A stretch of 64,000 nt of DNA from Siphonodentalium dalli (lineage: Eukaryota; Mollusca; Scaphopoda; Gadilida; Siphonodentaliidae), in assembly GCA_032622095.1 (NCBI GenBank), contig CP136063.1, positions 70,349,980 to 70,413,979 of the forward strand, written 5' to 3'. Both the position numbers and the translations under genes were made by a program. Numbering within the stretch: position 1 is the first letter of the stretch; each line of letters begins with the position of its first letter. Of this stretch, positions 12,962 through 22,831 are shown one piece after another. Under the pieces are notes generated by a model that was given only the letters and a program-made list of their open reading frames with translations, searched no databases and was not told the origin of the DNA.

Positions 12962-15900
12962 CTTTGACATATAGGTCATCGCGCGTCACGTGATTATCAT
13001 ATATATCAGTTTCAGCACATTGGGCTCGGTTTTCATCCCAGTGTGCACGGGATATGCGTTTTCTGAACACAATATGGGCATGATTTGATTCGTGTGTTAA
13101 CCCTTTATCAGAATCTCACCACACGCAGATCGGATTTTTGACATATACAGTAGGTCATCGCTGGTCACGTGATTATCATATATAACAGTTTTAGCGCATT
13201 GGGCTCGGTTTTCATCCCTGTGTGCACGGGATATGCGTTTTATGAACACAATATGGACATGATTTGATTCGTGTGTTAACCCTTTATCAGAATGTCACCA
13301 CACGCAGCTCGGGTTTTTGACATATAGGTCATCACGAGTCACGGGTTTATCATATATATAAGTTTTAGCACATAGGGCTCGGTTTTCGTCCCAGCGTGCA
13401 CGGGATATGCGTTTTCTGAACACAATATGGGCAATATTTGATTCGTGTGTGAACTCTTTATCAGAATCTCACCACACGCAGCTCGGATTTTTTACATATA
13501 TGTCATCCCGGGCCACGTGACTATCATATATAACAGTTTTAGCACATTGGGCTCGGTTTTCACCCCAGTGTGCACGGGATATGCGTTTTCTGAACACAAT
13601 ATGATCATGATTTGATTCGTGTGTTAACCCTTTATCAGAATCTCACAACACGCAGCTCGGAATTTTGACATATAGGTGATCAAGGGCCACGTGACTATCA
13701 TATATATCAGTTTTAGCGCATTGGGCTCGGTTTTCGTCTCAGTGTGCACGGGATATGCGTTTTCTGAACACAATTTGGGCGTGATTTGATTCGTATGTTA
13801 ACCCTTTATCGGGATGTCACCACACGCAGCTGGGATTTTTGACATATAGGTCATCGCTGGTCACGTGATTATCATATTTAACAGCTTTAGCGCATTGGGC
13901 TCGGTTTTCATCCTAGTGTGCACGGGATATGCGTTTTCTGAACACAATATGGGCATGATTTGATTCGTGTGTTAACCCTTTATCAGAATCTCATCACACG
14001 CAGCTCCGATTTTTGACATATAGGTCATCAAGGGCCACGTGACTATCATATAACAGTTTTAGCGCATTGGGCTCGGTTTTCATCCCAGTGTGCACGGGAT
14101 ATGCGTTTTCTGAACACAATATGGGCACGGTTTGATTCGTGTGTTAACCCTTTATCAGAATCTCACCACACGCAGCTCGGATTTTTGACATATAGGTCAT
14201 CGCTTGTCACGTGATTATCATATATAACAGTTTTAGCGCATTAGACTCGGTTTTCATCCCAGTGTGCACGGGATATGCGTTTTCTGAACACAATATTGGC
14301 ATGATTTGATTCGTGTGTTAACCCTTTATCAGAATCTCACCACAGTCACGCAGCTCGGATTTTTGACATATAGGTTTTCAGGGGCCACGTGACTATTATA
14401 TATAACAGTTTTAGCGCATTGGGCTAGGTTTTCACCCCAGTGTGCACGGGATATGCGTTTTCTGAACACAATATGAGCATGATTTGATTCGTGTGTTAAC
14501 CCTTTATCAGAATCTCACCACACGCAGCTCGGATTTATGACATATATGTCATCAAGGGCCACGTGACTATCATATATATCAGTTTTAGCGCATTGGGCTC
14601 GATTTTCGTCCCAGTGTGCACGGGATATGCGTTTTCTGAGAACAATATGAGCATGATTTGATTTGTGTGTTAACCCTTTATCAGAATCTCACCACAGGCA
14701 GATTGGATTTTTGACATATACAGTAGGTCATCGCTGGTCACGTGATTATCATATATAACAGTTTTAGCGCATTGGGCTCGGCTTTCATCCCTGTGTGCAC
14801 TGGATATGCGTTTTCTGAACACAGTATGGGCACGATTTGATTCGTGTGTTAACCCTTTATCAGAATGTCACCACACGCAGCTCGGATTTTTGACATATAG
14901 GTCATCACGAGTCACGTGTTTATCATATATATCAGTTTTAGAACATATGGCTCGGGTTTCGTCCCTGTGTGCACGGGATATGCGTTTTCTGAACACAATT
15001 TGGGCATGATTTGATTCGTGTGTTAACCTTTTATCAGAATATCACCACACGTAGCTCGGATTTTTGACATATAGGTAATCACGGGCCACGTGACTATCAT
15101 ATATAACAGTTTTAGCGCATTGGATCGGGTTTCACCCCAGTGTGCACGTGATATGTGTTTTCTGATCACAATATGAGCATGGTTTGATTCGTGTGTTAAC
15201 CCTTTATCAGAATCTCACCACACGCAGCTCGGATGTTTGACATATAGGTCATCACGCGTCACGTGTTTATCATATATAACAGTTTTAGCGCATTGGGCTC
15301 GGTTTTCATCCCAGTGTGCACGGGATATGCTTTTTCTGAACACAATATTGGCATGATTTGATTCGTGTGTTAACCCTTTATCAGAATCTCACCACACTCA
15401 GCTCGGATTTTTGACATATAGGTTATCAGGGGCCACGTGACTATTATATATAACAGTTTTAGCGCATTGGGCTAGGTTTTCACCCCAGTGTGCACGGGAT
15501 ATGCGTTTTCTGAACACAATATGAGCATGATTTGATTCGTGTGTTAACCCTTTATCAGAATCTCACCACACGCAGCTCGGATTTTTGACATATAGGTCAT
15601 CGCTTGTCACGTGATTATCATATATAACAGTTTTAGCGCATTAGACTCGGTTTTCATCCCAGTGTGCGCGGGATATGCGTTTTCTGAACACAATATGGGC
15701 ATGATTTGATTCGTGTGTTAACCCTTTATCAGAATCTCACCACAGTCACGCAGCTCGGATTTTTGACATGTAGGTTATCAGGGGCCACGTGACTATTATA
15801 TATAACAGTTTTAGCCCATTGGGCTAGGTTTTCACCCCAGTGTGCACGGGATATGCGTTTTCTGAACACAATATGAGCATGATTTAATTCGTGTGTTAAC

Positions 15901-18900
15901 CCTTTATCAGAATCTCACCACACGCAGCTCGGATTTTTGACATATAGGTCATCAATGGCCACGTGACTATCATATATATCAGTTTTAGCGCATTGGGCTC
16001 GATTTTCGTCCCAGTGTGCACGGGATATGCGTTTTCTGAACACAATATGAGCATGATTTGATTTGTGTGTTAACCCTTTATCAGAATCTCACCACAGGCA
16101 GATCGGATTTTTGACATATACAGTAGGTCATCGCTGGTCACGTGATTATCATATATAACAGTTTTAGCGCATTGGGCTCGGCTTTCACCCCTGTGTGCAC
16201 TGGATATGCGTTTTCTGAACACAATATGGGCACGATTTGATTCGTGTGTTAACCCTTTATCAGAATGTCACCACACGCAGCTCGGATTTTTGACATATAG
16301 GTCATCACGAGTCACGTGTTTATCATATATATCAGTTTTAGCACATATGGCTCGGTTTTCGTCCCAGTGTGCACGGGATATGCGTTTTCTGAACACAATT
16401 TGGGCATGATTTGATTCGTGTGTTAACCTTTTATCAGAATATCACCACACGCAGCTCGGATTTTTTACATATAGGTAATCACGGGCCACGTGACTATCAT
16501 ATATAACAGTTTTAGCGCATTGGATCGGTTTTCACCCCAGTGTGCACGAGATATGTGTTTTCTGATCACAATATGAGCATGGTTTGATTCGTGTGTTAAC
16601 CCTTTATCAGAATCTCACCACACGCAGCTCGGATTTTTGACATATAGGTCATCACGCGTCACGTGTTTATCATATATAACAGTTTTAGCGCATTGGGCTC
16701 GGTTTTCATCCCAGTGTGCACGGGATATGCGTTTTCTGAACACAATATGGGCATGATTTGATTCGTGTGTTAACCCTTTATCAGAATCTCACCACACGCA
16801 GTTCGGATTTTTGACATATAGGTTATCAGGGGCCACGTGACTATTATATATAACAGTTTTTCGCATTGGGCTAGGTTTTCACCCCAGTGTGCACGGGATA
16901 TGCGTTTTCTGAACACAATATGAGCATGATTTGATTCGTGTGTTAACCCTTTATCAGAATCTCACCAGACTCAGCTCGGATTTTTGACATATAGGTTATC
17001 AGGGGCCACGTGACTATTATATATAACAGTTTTAGCGCATTGGGCTAGGTTTTCACCCCAGTGTGCACGGGATATGCGTTTTCTGAACACAATATGAGCA
17101 TGATTTGATTCGTGTGTTAACCCTTTATCAGAATCTCACCACACGCAGCTCGGATTTTTGACATATAGGTCATCGCTTGTCACGTGATTATCATATATAA
17201 CAGTTTTAGCGCATTAGACTCGGTTTTCATCCCAGTGTGCGCGAAATATGCGTTTTCTGAACACAATATGGGCATGATTTGATTCGTGTGTTAACCCTTT
17301 ATCAGAATCTCACCACAGTCACGCAGCTCGGATTTTTGACATGTAGGTTATCAGGGGCCACGTGACTAATATATATAACAGTTTTAGCCCATTGGGCTAG
17401 GTTTTCACCCCAGTGTGCACGGGATATGCGTTTTCTGAACACAATATGAGCATGATTTAATTCGTGTGTTAACCCTTTATCAGATTCTCACCACACGCAG
17501 CTCGGATTTTTGACATATAGGTCATCAAGGGCCACGTGACTATCATATATATCAGTTTTAGCGCATTGGGCTCGATTTTCGTCCCAGTGTGCACGGGATA
17601 TGCGTTTTCTGAACACAATATGAGCATGGTTTGATTCGTGTGTTAACCCTTTATCAGAATCTCACCACACGCAGCTCGGATTTTTGACATATAGGTCATC
17701 ACGCGTCACGTGTTTATCATATATAACAGTTTTAGCGCATTGGGCTCGGTTTTCATCCCAGTGTGCATGGGATATGCGTTTTCTGAACACAATATGGGCA
17801 TGATTTGATTCGTGTGTTAACCCTTTATCAGAATCTCACCACACGCAGTTCGGATTTTTGACATATAGGTTATCAGGGGCCACGTGACTATTATATATAA
17901 CAGTTTTAGCGCATTGGGCTAGGTTTTCACCCCAGTGTGCACGGGATATGCGTTTTCTGAACACAATATGAGCATTATTTGATTCGTGTGTTAACCCTTT
18001 ATCAGAATCTCACCACACGCAGCTCGGATTTTTGACATATAGGTCATCAAGGGCCACGTGACTATCATATTTATCAGTTTTAGCGCATTGGGCTCGGTTT
18101 TCATCCCAGTGTGCACGGGATATGCGTTTTCTGAACACAATATGGGCATGATTTTATTCGTGTGTTAACCCTTTATCAGAATCTCACCACACGCAGTTCG
18201 GATTTTTGACATATAGGTCATCGCTTGTCACGTGATTATCATATATAACAGTTTTAGCGCATTAGACTCGGTTTTCATCCCAGTGTGCGCGGGATATGCG
18301 TTTTCTGAACACAATATGGGCATGATTTGATTCGTGTGTTAACCCTTTATCAGAATCTCACCACAGTCACGCAGCTCGGATTTTTGACATGTAGGTTATC
18401 AGGGGCCACGTGACTATTATATATAACAGTTTTAGCCCATTGGGCTAGGTTTTCACCCCAGTGTGCACGGGATATGCGTTTTCTGAACACAATATGAGCA
18501 TGATTTAATTCGTGTGTTAACCCTTTATCAGAATCTCACCACACGCAGCTCGGATTTTTGACATATAGGTCATCAAGGGCCACGTGACTATCATATATAT
18601 CAGTTTTAGCGCATTGGGCTCGATTTTCGTCCCAGTGTGCACGGGATATGCGTTTTCTGAACACAATATGAGCATGATTTGATTTGTGTGTTAACCCTTA
18701 ATCAGAATCTCACCACAGGCAGATCGGATTTTTGACATATACAGTAGGTCATCGCTGGTCACGTGATTATCATATATAACAGTTTTAGCGCATTGGGCTC
18801 GGCTTTCACCCCTGTGTGCACTGGATATGCGTTTTCTGAACACAATATGGGCACGATTTGATTCGTGTGTTAACCCTTTATCAGAATGTCACCACCCGCA

Positions 18901-18970
18901 GCTCGGATTTTTGACATATAGGTCATCACGAGTCACGTGTTTATCATATATATCAGTTTTAGCACATATG
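12962..18970 (-). repeat. 174-bp satellite array, reverse orientation, left of Polinton
   Basis: About 34 monomers in reverse orientation. The first ~2.7 kb repeat the order of variant monomers seen from 5492 onward, including an insertion variant (ACATATACAGTAGGTC in place of ACATATAGGTC) and a GTCACGCAGC variant. The array is cut inside a monomer at 18970 by the Polinton and resumes at 36297 in the same monomer. Confidence 0.96.
18965..18970. other. Left target-site duplication CATATG
   Basis: CATATG directly precedes the AG that opens the left terminal inverted repeat. The same six bases follow the closing CT at 36297-36302. Uninterrupted satellite monomers read CACATATGGCTCGG here, so the junctions show an exact 6-bp duplication. 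That length is the signature of Polinton integrases. Confidence 0.95.
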
Positions 18971-19261
18971 AGTAGTAATGGTGGGCACTATGGCCCAGTA
19001 CCCCCCAGACATGGGCACTATGGCCCAGTACCCCCCAGACATGGGCACTATGGCCCAGTACCCCCCAGACATGGGCACTATGGCCCATGGGCCATAGTGC
19101 CCATGTCTGGGGGGGTACTGGGCCATAGTGCCCATGTCTGGGGGGTACTGGGCCATAGTGCCCATGTCTGGGGGGTACTGGGCCATAGTTCCCACCATGA
19201 GGATAGATGTTCCTGTCATTGATGTGACATTTCTGATCGAAAAAATGAAAATGGACTTAGA
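18971..19261 (+). repeat. Polinton left terminal inverted repeat, internally palindromic
   Basis: The reverse complement of 36007-36296, differing mainly in homopolymer C/G run length and a few bases. Inside are three direct 30-bp units (GGGCACTATGGCCCAGTACC plus CCCCAGACAT), a central palindrome (GGCCCATGGGCC near 19083-19094), then three units in inverse orientation. Each terminus can therefore fold on itself (18982-19195) independently of pairing with the other end. The innermost ~65 bp are unique sequence shared with the right end. Confidence 0.95.
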
Positions 19262-19376
19262 ATTATTTTTTTTCAAAAGGAAAATCTCACTTTGGAAAAT
19301 ATCAATTAGCAATCAAGAGTTTTTCTTTTCGAATATTTGGTGGCCCTGAAAAGGGCCGTTTTATTTTTGTTATAGT
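19262..19376. other. Spacer between left TIR and the first gene
   Basis: AT-rich spacer that holds the 3' end signals of the leftward gene at 19377-19841: a histone-type stem-loop at 19342-19357 and, read on the minus strand downstream of it, ACCA and an A/G-rich stretch (CGAAAAGAAAAAC). Nothing else is recognisable. Confidence 0.7.
19342..19357 (-). terminator. Histone-type 3' stem-loop of the OTU-like gene
   Basis: On the minus strand it reads GGCCCTTTTCAGGGCC, a 6-bp stem with a TTTC loop, preceded by AAAAC and followed by ACCA. About 12 nt further lies the purine-rich CGAAAAGAAAAAC. Stem, loop, flanks and downstream element all match the metazoan replication-dependent histone mRNA 3' end bound by SLBP and U7 snRNP. 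It sits 19 bp beyond the stop codon. That it works in RNA processing is inference from the match. Confidence 0.75.
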
Positions 19377-19841
19377 TTAGAATCCGCCACATTGAACTTC
19401 TTTGTTCGCCAAAACTTCAATTGATTTGTCTCCTCGCCTCATCCATATTTCGCATTCACAATAATGCTCGTGGCAAACGTGTGGGATCCACACTAGAGTT
19501 ATTGATGACTTGAATCTTGGTGTTGATTTGTAGCCGCCTTTGGTAGCATCAAACATGACGATAGGTCGCTGTATAACAGTCGCCGCTAATTCAACCATCA
19601 ATCTTGATTCAGCCAAAAGTGGTGTGCGCCGTAAATCTTGTGCCGACGCACCAAGTTCGTCACTCTCTGCGTAGTACAGGTCAACTGCCGCATCTCTCAG
19701 AATCATCCATCCATCGGTCGTCCCGTAAACCCCGAGGCTGAGTGCCCTCCAAAACAGCGATATTTCTTCACCGTACACTGCTTTACAGTATACCCCACCG
19801 GCCATTATCTCGTCAAGATCTGTTATGTTTACAGCAGTCAT
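19377..19841 (-). CDS. OTU-like protein with altered catalytic motif
   Basis: A 154-residue product using the ATG at 19841, chosen because the upstream CTTTGAATG context is conserved at the start of the 21260-21448 gene; an in-frame ATG 25 codons upstream lies in that shared leader. Residues 24-35 (GEEISLFWRALS) resemble the OTU cysteine-protease N motif (DGNC-LFRAL), but Ser replaces the expected Cys and one residue is inserted. Residues 46-60 resemble the following LRxAVVxY helix, residues 91-97 (QRPIVMF) the middle motif, and HEHY at 124-127 sits where the catalytic His is expected. OTU enzymes remove ubiquitin; this one may be inactive or a binding form. Its mRNA ends in a histone-type stem-loop. 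The family call is tentative. Confidence 0.5.
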   Translation of the reverse strand: MTAVNITDLDEIMAGGVYCKAVYGEEISLFWRALSLGVYGTTDGWMILRDAAVDLYYAESDELGASAQDLRRTPLLAESRLMVELAATVIQRPIVMFDATKGGYKSTPRFKSSITLVWIPHVCHEHYCECEIWMRRGDKSIEVLANKEVQCGGF

Positions 19842-20464
19842 CTTTGAATGTAGAATAAGTCTGAAGATCCGTCTTGAACATATATCACGATTGCGCGGGC
19901 GGTAGAGAAAGCACATAATACTTTGACGTTAAAATGACAAATGCTCCCTGACGTTGTGTTTCTTTTCAGTGCACTATCTGTTAGTTTCACCATTTCGATA
20001 TGATATAGATTAAATTCATGACAGTATATGCAATTAATTAAGATATTTTAACATATGAATTCATCTTCGTTCATAAACGATGACCAAGTAAAGTTATCAA
20101 TTGTAATGATGAAGAAAAATGTTCAGTATGTTTTCTTGTGTTCAGTTTTATGTATAAAATATGTACATTTCCAAAACCAAAAACTAGAAAAACATTCCAT
20201 ATTTGCCTAACGAGGTAACAAATATATCAATCATGTGTACCAAATAATAGATAATGATCTAACGAAATAAAAAACATTTGTTTGATCGCTATGCAATAAT
20301 GATCAAGAAAAATATGAATGCTGATCCGTCTCTGAAAAAACACAACGCCAGGAAACATTTGTCAATTTTAACGTCAATGCGACATGTGATTTCATTGACG
20401 CCCGTGTCAAATGTATAAAAATATTTTCGAATTTGATCAACGTTACATTGCATTGCTATCAAAG
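19842..20464. promoter_or_regulatory. Divergent promoter, copy A
   Basis: A ~620-bp non-coding stretch between the leftward OTU-like gene and the rightward gene at 20465. A TATA box (TATAAAAA) at 20414-20421 lies 44 bp before the rightward ATG. On the minus strand GATATATGTTCAA lies ~50 bp before the leftward ATG. Most of it (to about 20410) recurs at 21449-22020 and in part at 22025-22315, so it is a duplicated bidirectional promoter module. An in-frame ATG at 20411 overlaps the TATA region and is not used as the start here. Confidence 0.65.
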
Positions 20465-20953
20465 ATGGATCCGTTAACAGAATTTCTTCAGAGTGAGATA
20501 TACAGTAATCCTGTTGTACAGAATACATATGCGGCACCACAGTCAACAGGCCAAGCTAATACGACAATGACTATAGGTGGAGATACACTCATTTTAAAAG
20601 CGATTTTAGATGAACTGAGATGTCTTCGCAGGGATATTGACGTGAAAACACAAGTAACGCATCAAGAAGTAAAAGTGAATCTTCGTTTCGTTGCAGAAGA
20701 GATAGATATACCAATCAGGGTTCATGATGTTCAGAGATCGAAAGAACAGAAACAGATCAAAAAAGAAAAAATATTATCGGCGAAAGAAAAAGAACCTAAA
20801 AGTATCATGAAGCCTTCTACTGAGACAAAAGTCAGATTTCGTCTTCCTTGTAAAGAATCTAAAGATACAGAGAAAAGTGATGAATTCGCAAAACCTATTG
20901 GTTCTCATGGGAAAGATATGTCAAGATATAAGAAAAACACAAAACGATGTTAA
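20465..20953 (+). CDS. Unknown Lys-rich Polinton accessory protein
   Basis: A 162-residue product beginning MDPLTEFLQSEIYS. The ATG at 20465 is preferred because an earlier in-frame ATG (20411) falls in the TATA region of the duplicated promoter. Residues ~48-80 look helical with heptad-like spacing (ILDELRCLRRDIDVK). The C-terminal half is rich in Lys and Glu, contains a KSIMKPSTETKVRF segment and ends KKNTKRC, which suggests nuclear or nucleic-acid contact. No family is recognised. It forms a divergent pair with the OTU-like gene and ends 22 bp before a histone-type stem-loop. Confidence 0.6.
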   Translation: MDPLTEFLQSEIYSNPVVQNTYAAPQSTGQANTTMTIGGDTLILKAILDELRCLRRDIDVKTQVTHQEVKVNLRFVAEEIDIPIRVHDVQRSKEQKQIKKEKILSAKEKEPKSIMKPSTETKVRFRLPCKESKDTEKSDEFAKPIGSHGKDMSRYKKNTKRC

Positions 20954-20975
20954 AGTCAGATGATAATTTTAAAAC

Positions 20976-20991
20976 GGCCCTTTTCAGGGCC
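20976..20991 (+). terminator. Histone-type 3' stem-loop, gene at 20465
   Basis: GGCCCTTTTCAGGGCC preceded by AAAAC and followed by ACACACATT, then CCCAAAAGGTTACTC about 10 nt downstream. Stem and loop are identical to those at 19342 (minus strand) and 22727. The flank resembles, but does not exactly match, the ACCCA of histone genes. Confidence 0.72.
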
Positions 20992-21202
20992 ACACACATT
21001 TCCCAAAAGGTTACTCTTTCATTGCTGAAAAAATCAAAAACACGATTGTTCAATTTATATTTTATTCAACAACAAATATTTGCAAGTATATTTTGTTTTA
21101 AATTATTCGTGGCGTGATTTTTTCAAAACAAAACATAGGGTACAAAGAACATTATTAGTTATTAAGCAATGCTAAAAGTTTTTCTTTTTGAAAAAATTGG
21201 TT
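20992..21202. other. Intergenic region between convergent 3' ends
   Basis: AT-rich. The first ~85 bp (CACGATTGTTCAATTTATA onward) are a diverged copy of 22743-22825. The right part, read on the minus strand, is the downstream A-rich region of the stem-loop at 21203 and resembles 19280-19340. No gene is seen. Confidence 0.6.
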
Positions 21203-21218
21203 GGTCCTGAAAAGGACC
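21203..21218 (-). terminator. Histone-type stem-loop, distal copy
   Basis: On the minus strand GGTCCTTTTCAGGACC: one base pair differs from the other stem-loops, and the change is matched on both sides of the stem (C-G to T-A). It is followed by AACCAATTTTTTC and then CAAAAAGAAAAAC. It lies 12 bp beyond the proximal stem-loop at 21231, so the leftward gene has two in tandem. Confidence 0.68.
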
Positions 21219-21230
21219 GTTTTTGTTTTT

Positions 21231-21246
21231 GGCCCTGAAAAGGGCC
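21231..21246 (-). terminator. Histone-type stem-loop, proximal copy
   Basis: On the minus strand GGCCCTTTTCAGGGCC, preceded by AAAAC and 13 bp beyond the stop codon of the 62-residue gene. It lacks the ACCA flank (followed by AAAAACAAAAAC) and is backed up by the second stem-loop at 21203-21218. Confidence 0.68.
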
Positions 21247-21259
21247 GTTTTGTATGGCA

Positions 21260-21448
21260 TCAAAGTTCACGCCACGATTTTCTTTTGAGACTTTTGCTTT
21301 TGTTCCAACGCTGTTGTTTTTTGCATATTTGCATAACCAGTTTTGCACTGGCGGTTACTTCTTTTGCGTGTCCGGCCCGCATTATCTGGGGTGTTAGCCC
21401 TATCGTTCCTCTTAGTATAGACATCAACGGTTCGGGGATTTCGGACAT
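21260..21448 (-). CDS. Small unknown accessory protein (62 aa)
   Basis: Starts at an ATG in the same leader context (ATG preceded by CTTTGAATG on the plus-strand reading) as the OTU-like gene. The product is 62 residues, with a moderately hydrophobic N-terminal half (LMSILRGTIGLTPQIM) and a strongly basic tail (KSKSLKRKSWREL). No family is recognised and there is no similarity to the OTU-like protein, although promoter and 3' signals are shared. An overlapping 69-codon frame one register away is open too, so the frame choice rests on the conserved start. It may be a remnant. Confidence 0.45.
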   Translation of the reverse strand: MSEIPEPLMSILRGTIGLTPQIMRAGHAKEVTASAKLVMQICKKQQRWNKSKSLKRKSWREL

Positions 21449-22344
21449 CTTTGAATGCAGAATAAAAATTGTTCACGGCCGTGTTTGAACATATATCACG
21501 ATTGCGCGGGCGGTAGAGAAATCACATGTCACGTTGGCATTAAAAATGACAAATGTTTCCGGGCGTTGTGTTTCTTTACAGTGCATTATCTGTTAGTTTT
21601 ACTATTTCGATATGTTATAGATTAAATTCATGATAGTATATGCAATTAATTAAGATGTTTTAACATATGAATTCATCTTCGTTCATAAACGATGACCAAG
21701 TAAAGTTATCAATTGTAATGATGAAGAAAAATGTTCAGTATGTTTCTTGTGTTCAGTTTTTATGTATAAAATATGTACAATTCCAAAACCAAAAACTAGA
21801 AAAACATTCCATATTTGCCTAACGAGGTAATAAATATATCAATCATGTGTACCAAATAATAGATAATGATCTAACGAAATTAAAAACATTTGTTTGATCG
21901 CTATGCAATAATGATCAAGAAAAATATGCATGTTGATCCGGTTCTGAAAAAACACAACGTCAGGAAATATTTGTCAATTTTAACGCCAAAGTATTATGTG
22001 ATTTCATTGACGCCCGTGTAACAATCTTGTGTTCAGTTTTATGTATAAAATATGTACAATTCCAAAAACAAAAACTAGAAAAACATTCCATATTTGCCTA
22101 ACGAGGTAATAAATATATCAATCATGTGTACCAAATAATAGATAATGATCTAACGAAATTAAAAACATTTGTTTGATCGCTATGCAATAATGATCAAGAA
22201 AAATATGCATGTTGATCCGGTTCTGAAAAAACACAACGTCAGGAAATATTTGTCAATTTTAACGCCAACGCGACATGTGATTTCATTGACGCCCGTGTCA
22301 AATGTATAAAAATATTTTCACTTTTTCAGTGAACTTCATTCATT
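21449..22344. promoter_or_regulatory. Divergent promoter, copies B and C
   Basis: 21449-22020 is a copy of the promoter at 19842-20410. 22025-22315 repeats the rightward ~285 bp again in tandem and ends in TATAAAAA at 22305-22312, 33 bp before the ATG at 22345. Copy B lacks that TATA box because it breaks off at GCCCGTGT. CACTTTTTCAGTG at about 22320-22331 could serve as initiator or splice acceptor. Shared blocks include CGATTGCGCGGGCGGTAGAG and TTCATAAACGATGACCAAG. Confidence 0.65.
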
Positions 22345-22707
22345 ATGCCGTCGTTAAAGAAATTTATCAAGAAGTTATGGAGGAAGAGAGATTCAGAGGA
22401 GACGAAAATAAGAACATATAGGAAATGGCAGGATTCTCCTGAACAAAAGGTGGTACAGAAACAGATGCTAAGAGATTTTCTGGCTCGGCGACGACCATCG
22501 CCTGAAGTATGCGATCAAGCAATCAAGAATCAAGAATCAAGCAATCTTGATCTCGTGGAGATCTTGTCACAGATCTCGAAGAAAGATCTGTGCAATGCAG
22601 CAATTGACAGCTTCGCTCAGGCTGCTGCGGCGCACAGATCAAATCCTACTTGGTCTGTGACAATTAATCCCAACGGGATATATCCTGATTTGGCAGAATT
22701 TTTATGA
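22345..22707 (+). CDS. Unknown basic accessory protein (120 aa)
   Basis: Starts MPSLKKFIKKLWRKRD, a short basic amphipathic segment, and continues with a charged helical region to about residue 50. An LVEILSQISKKDL helix, an Ala-rich stretch (SFAQAAAAHR) and a C-terminal TINPNGIYPDLAEFL follow. No family is recognised. It is the rightward partner in the second divergent cassette, carries the same promoter as the gene at 20465 but no sequence similarity to its product, and ends 19 bp before a histone-type stem-loop. Confidence 0.6.
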   Translation: MPSLKKFIKKLWRKRDSEETKIRTYRKWQDSPEQKVVQKQMLRDFLARRRPSPEVCDQAIKNQESSNLDLVEILSQISKKDLCNAAIDSFAQAAAAHRSNPTWSVTINPNGIYPDLAEFL

Positions 22708-22726
22708 ATTCTGTAAAAGAAAAAAC

Positions 22727-22742
22727 GGCCCTTTTCAGGGCC
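22727..22742 (+). terminator. Histone-type 3' stem-loop, gene at 22345
   Basis: GGCCCTTTTCAGGGCC preceded by AAAAAC and followed by ACCCACATT, the best match in the window to the canonical histone flank (ACCCA). CCCCAAAAGGTTACTC follows about 10 nt later. The downstream sequence is a near copy of that after 20991. Confidence 0.78.
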
Positions 22743-22810
22743 ACCCACATTCCCCAAAAGGTTACTCTTTCATAGCTGAAAAAAACAAAACACGATTGTT
22801 CAATTCATAA

Positions 22811-22816
22811 TTTATT
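22811..22816 (-). promoter_or_regulatory. AATAAA polyadenylation signal of the zinc-knuckle gene
   Basis: On the minus strand GTGAATAAATTATG, 16 bp beyond the stop of the leftward zinc-knuckle gene. It shows that this gene, unlike its neighbours, probably has an ordinary poly(A) tail. Confidence 0.6.
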
Positions 22817-22831
22817 CACACAACATAATTT

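Noticed and set aside
19128-19349. Frames through the Polinton terminal repeats (also at 36004-36299)
   Set aside because: They are translations of the 30-bp units in several frames and orientations.
19342-19357. Bacterial rho-independent terminator reading of the GGCCCT hairpins
   Set aside because: The host context is animal, and loop sequence, ACCA flank and purine-rich downstream element fit the histone element better. T-runs after the hairpin on the coding strand are missing.
20411-20464. Upstream ATG for the protein at 20465
   Set aside because: It overlaps the TATA box of a duplicated promoter, and the equivalent place in the second cassette is not coding.
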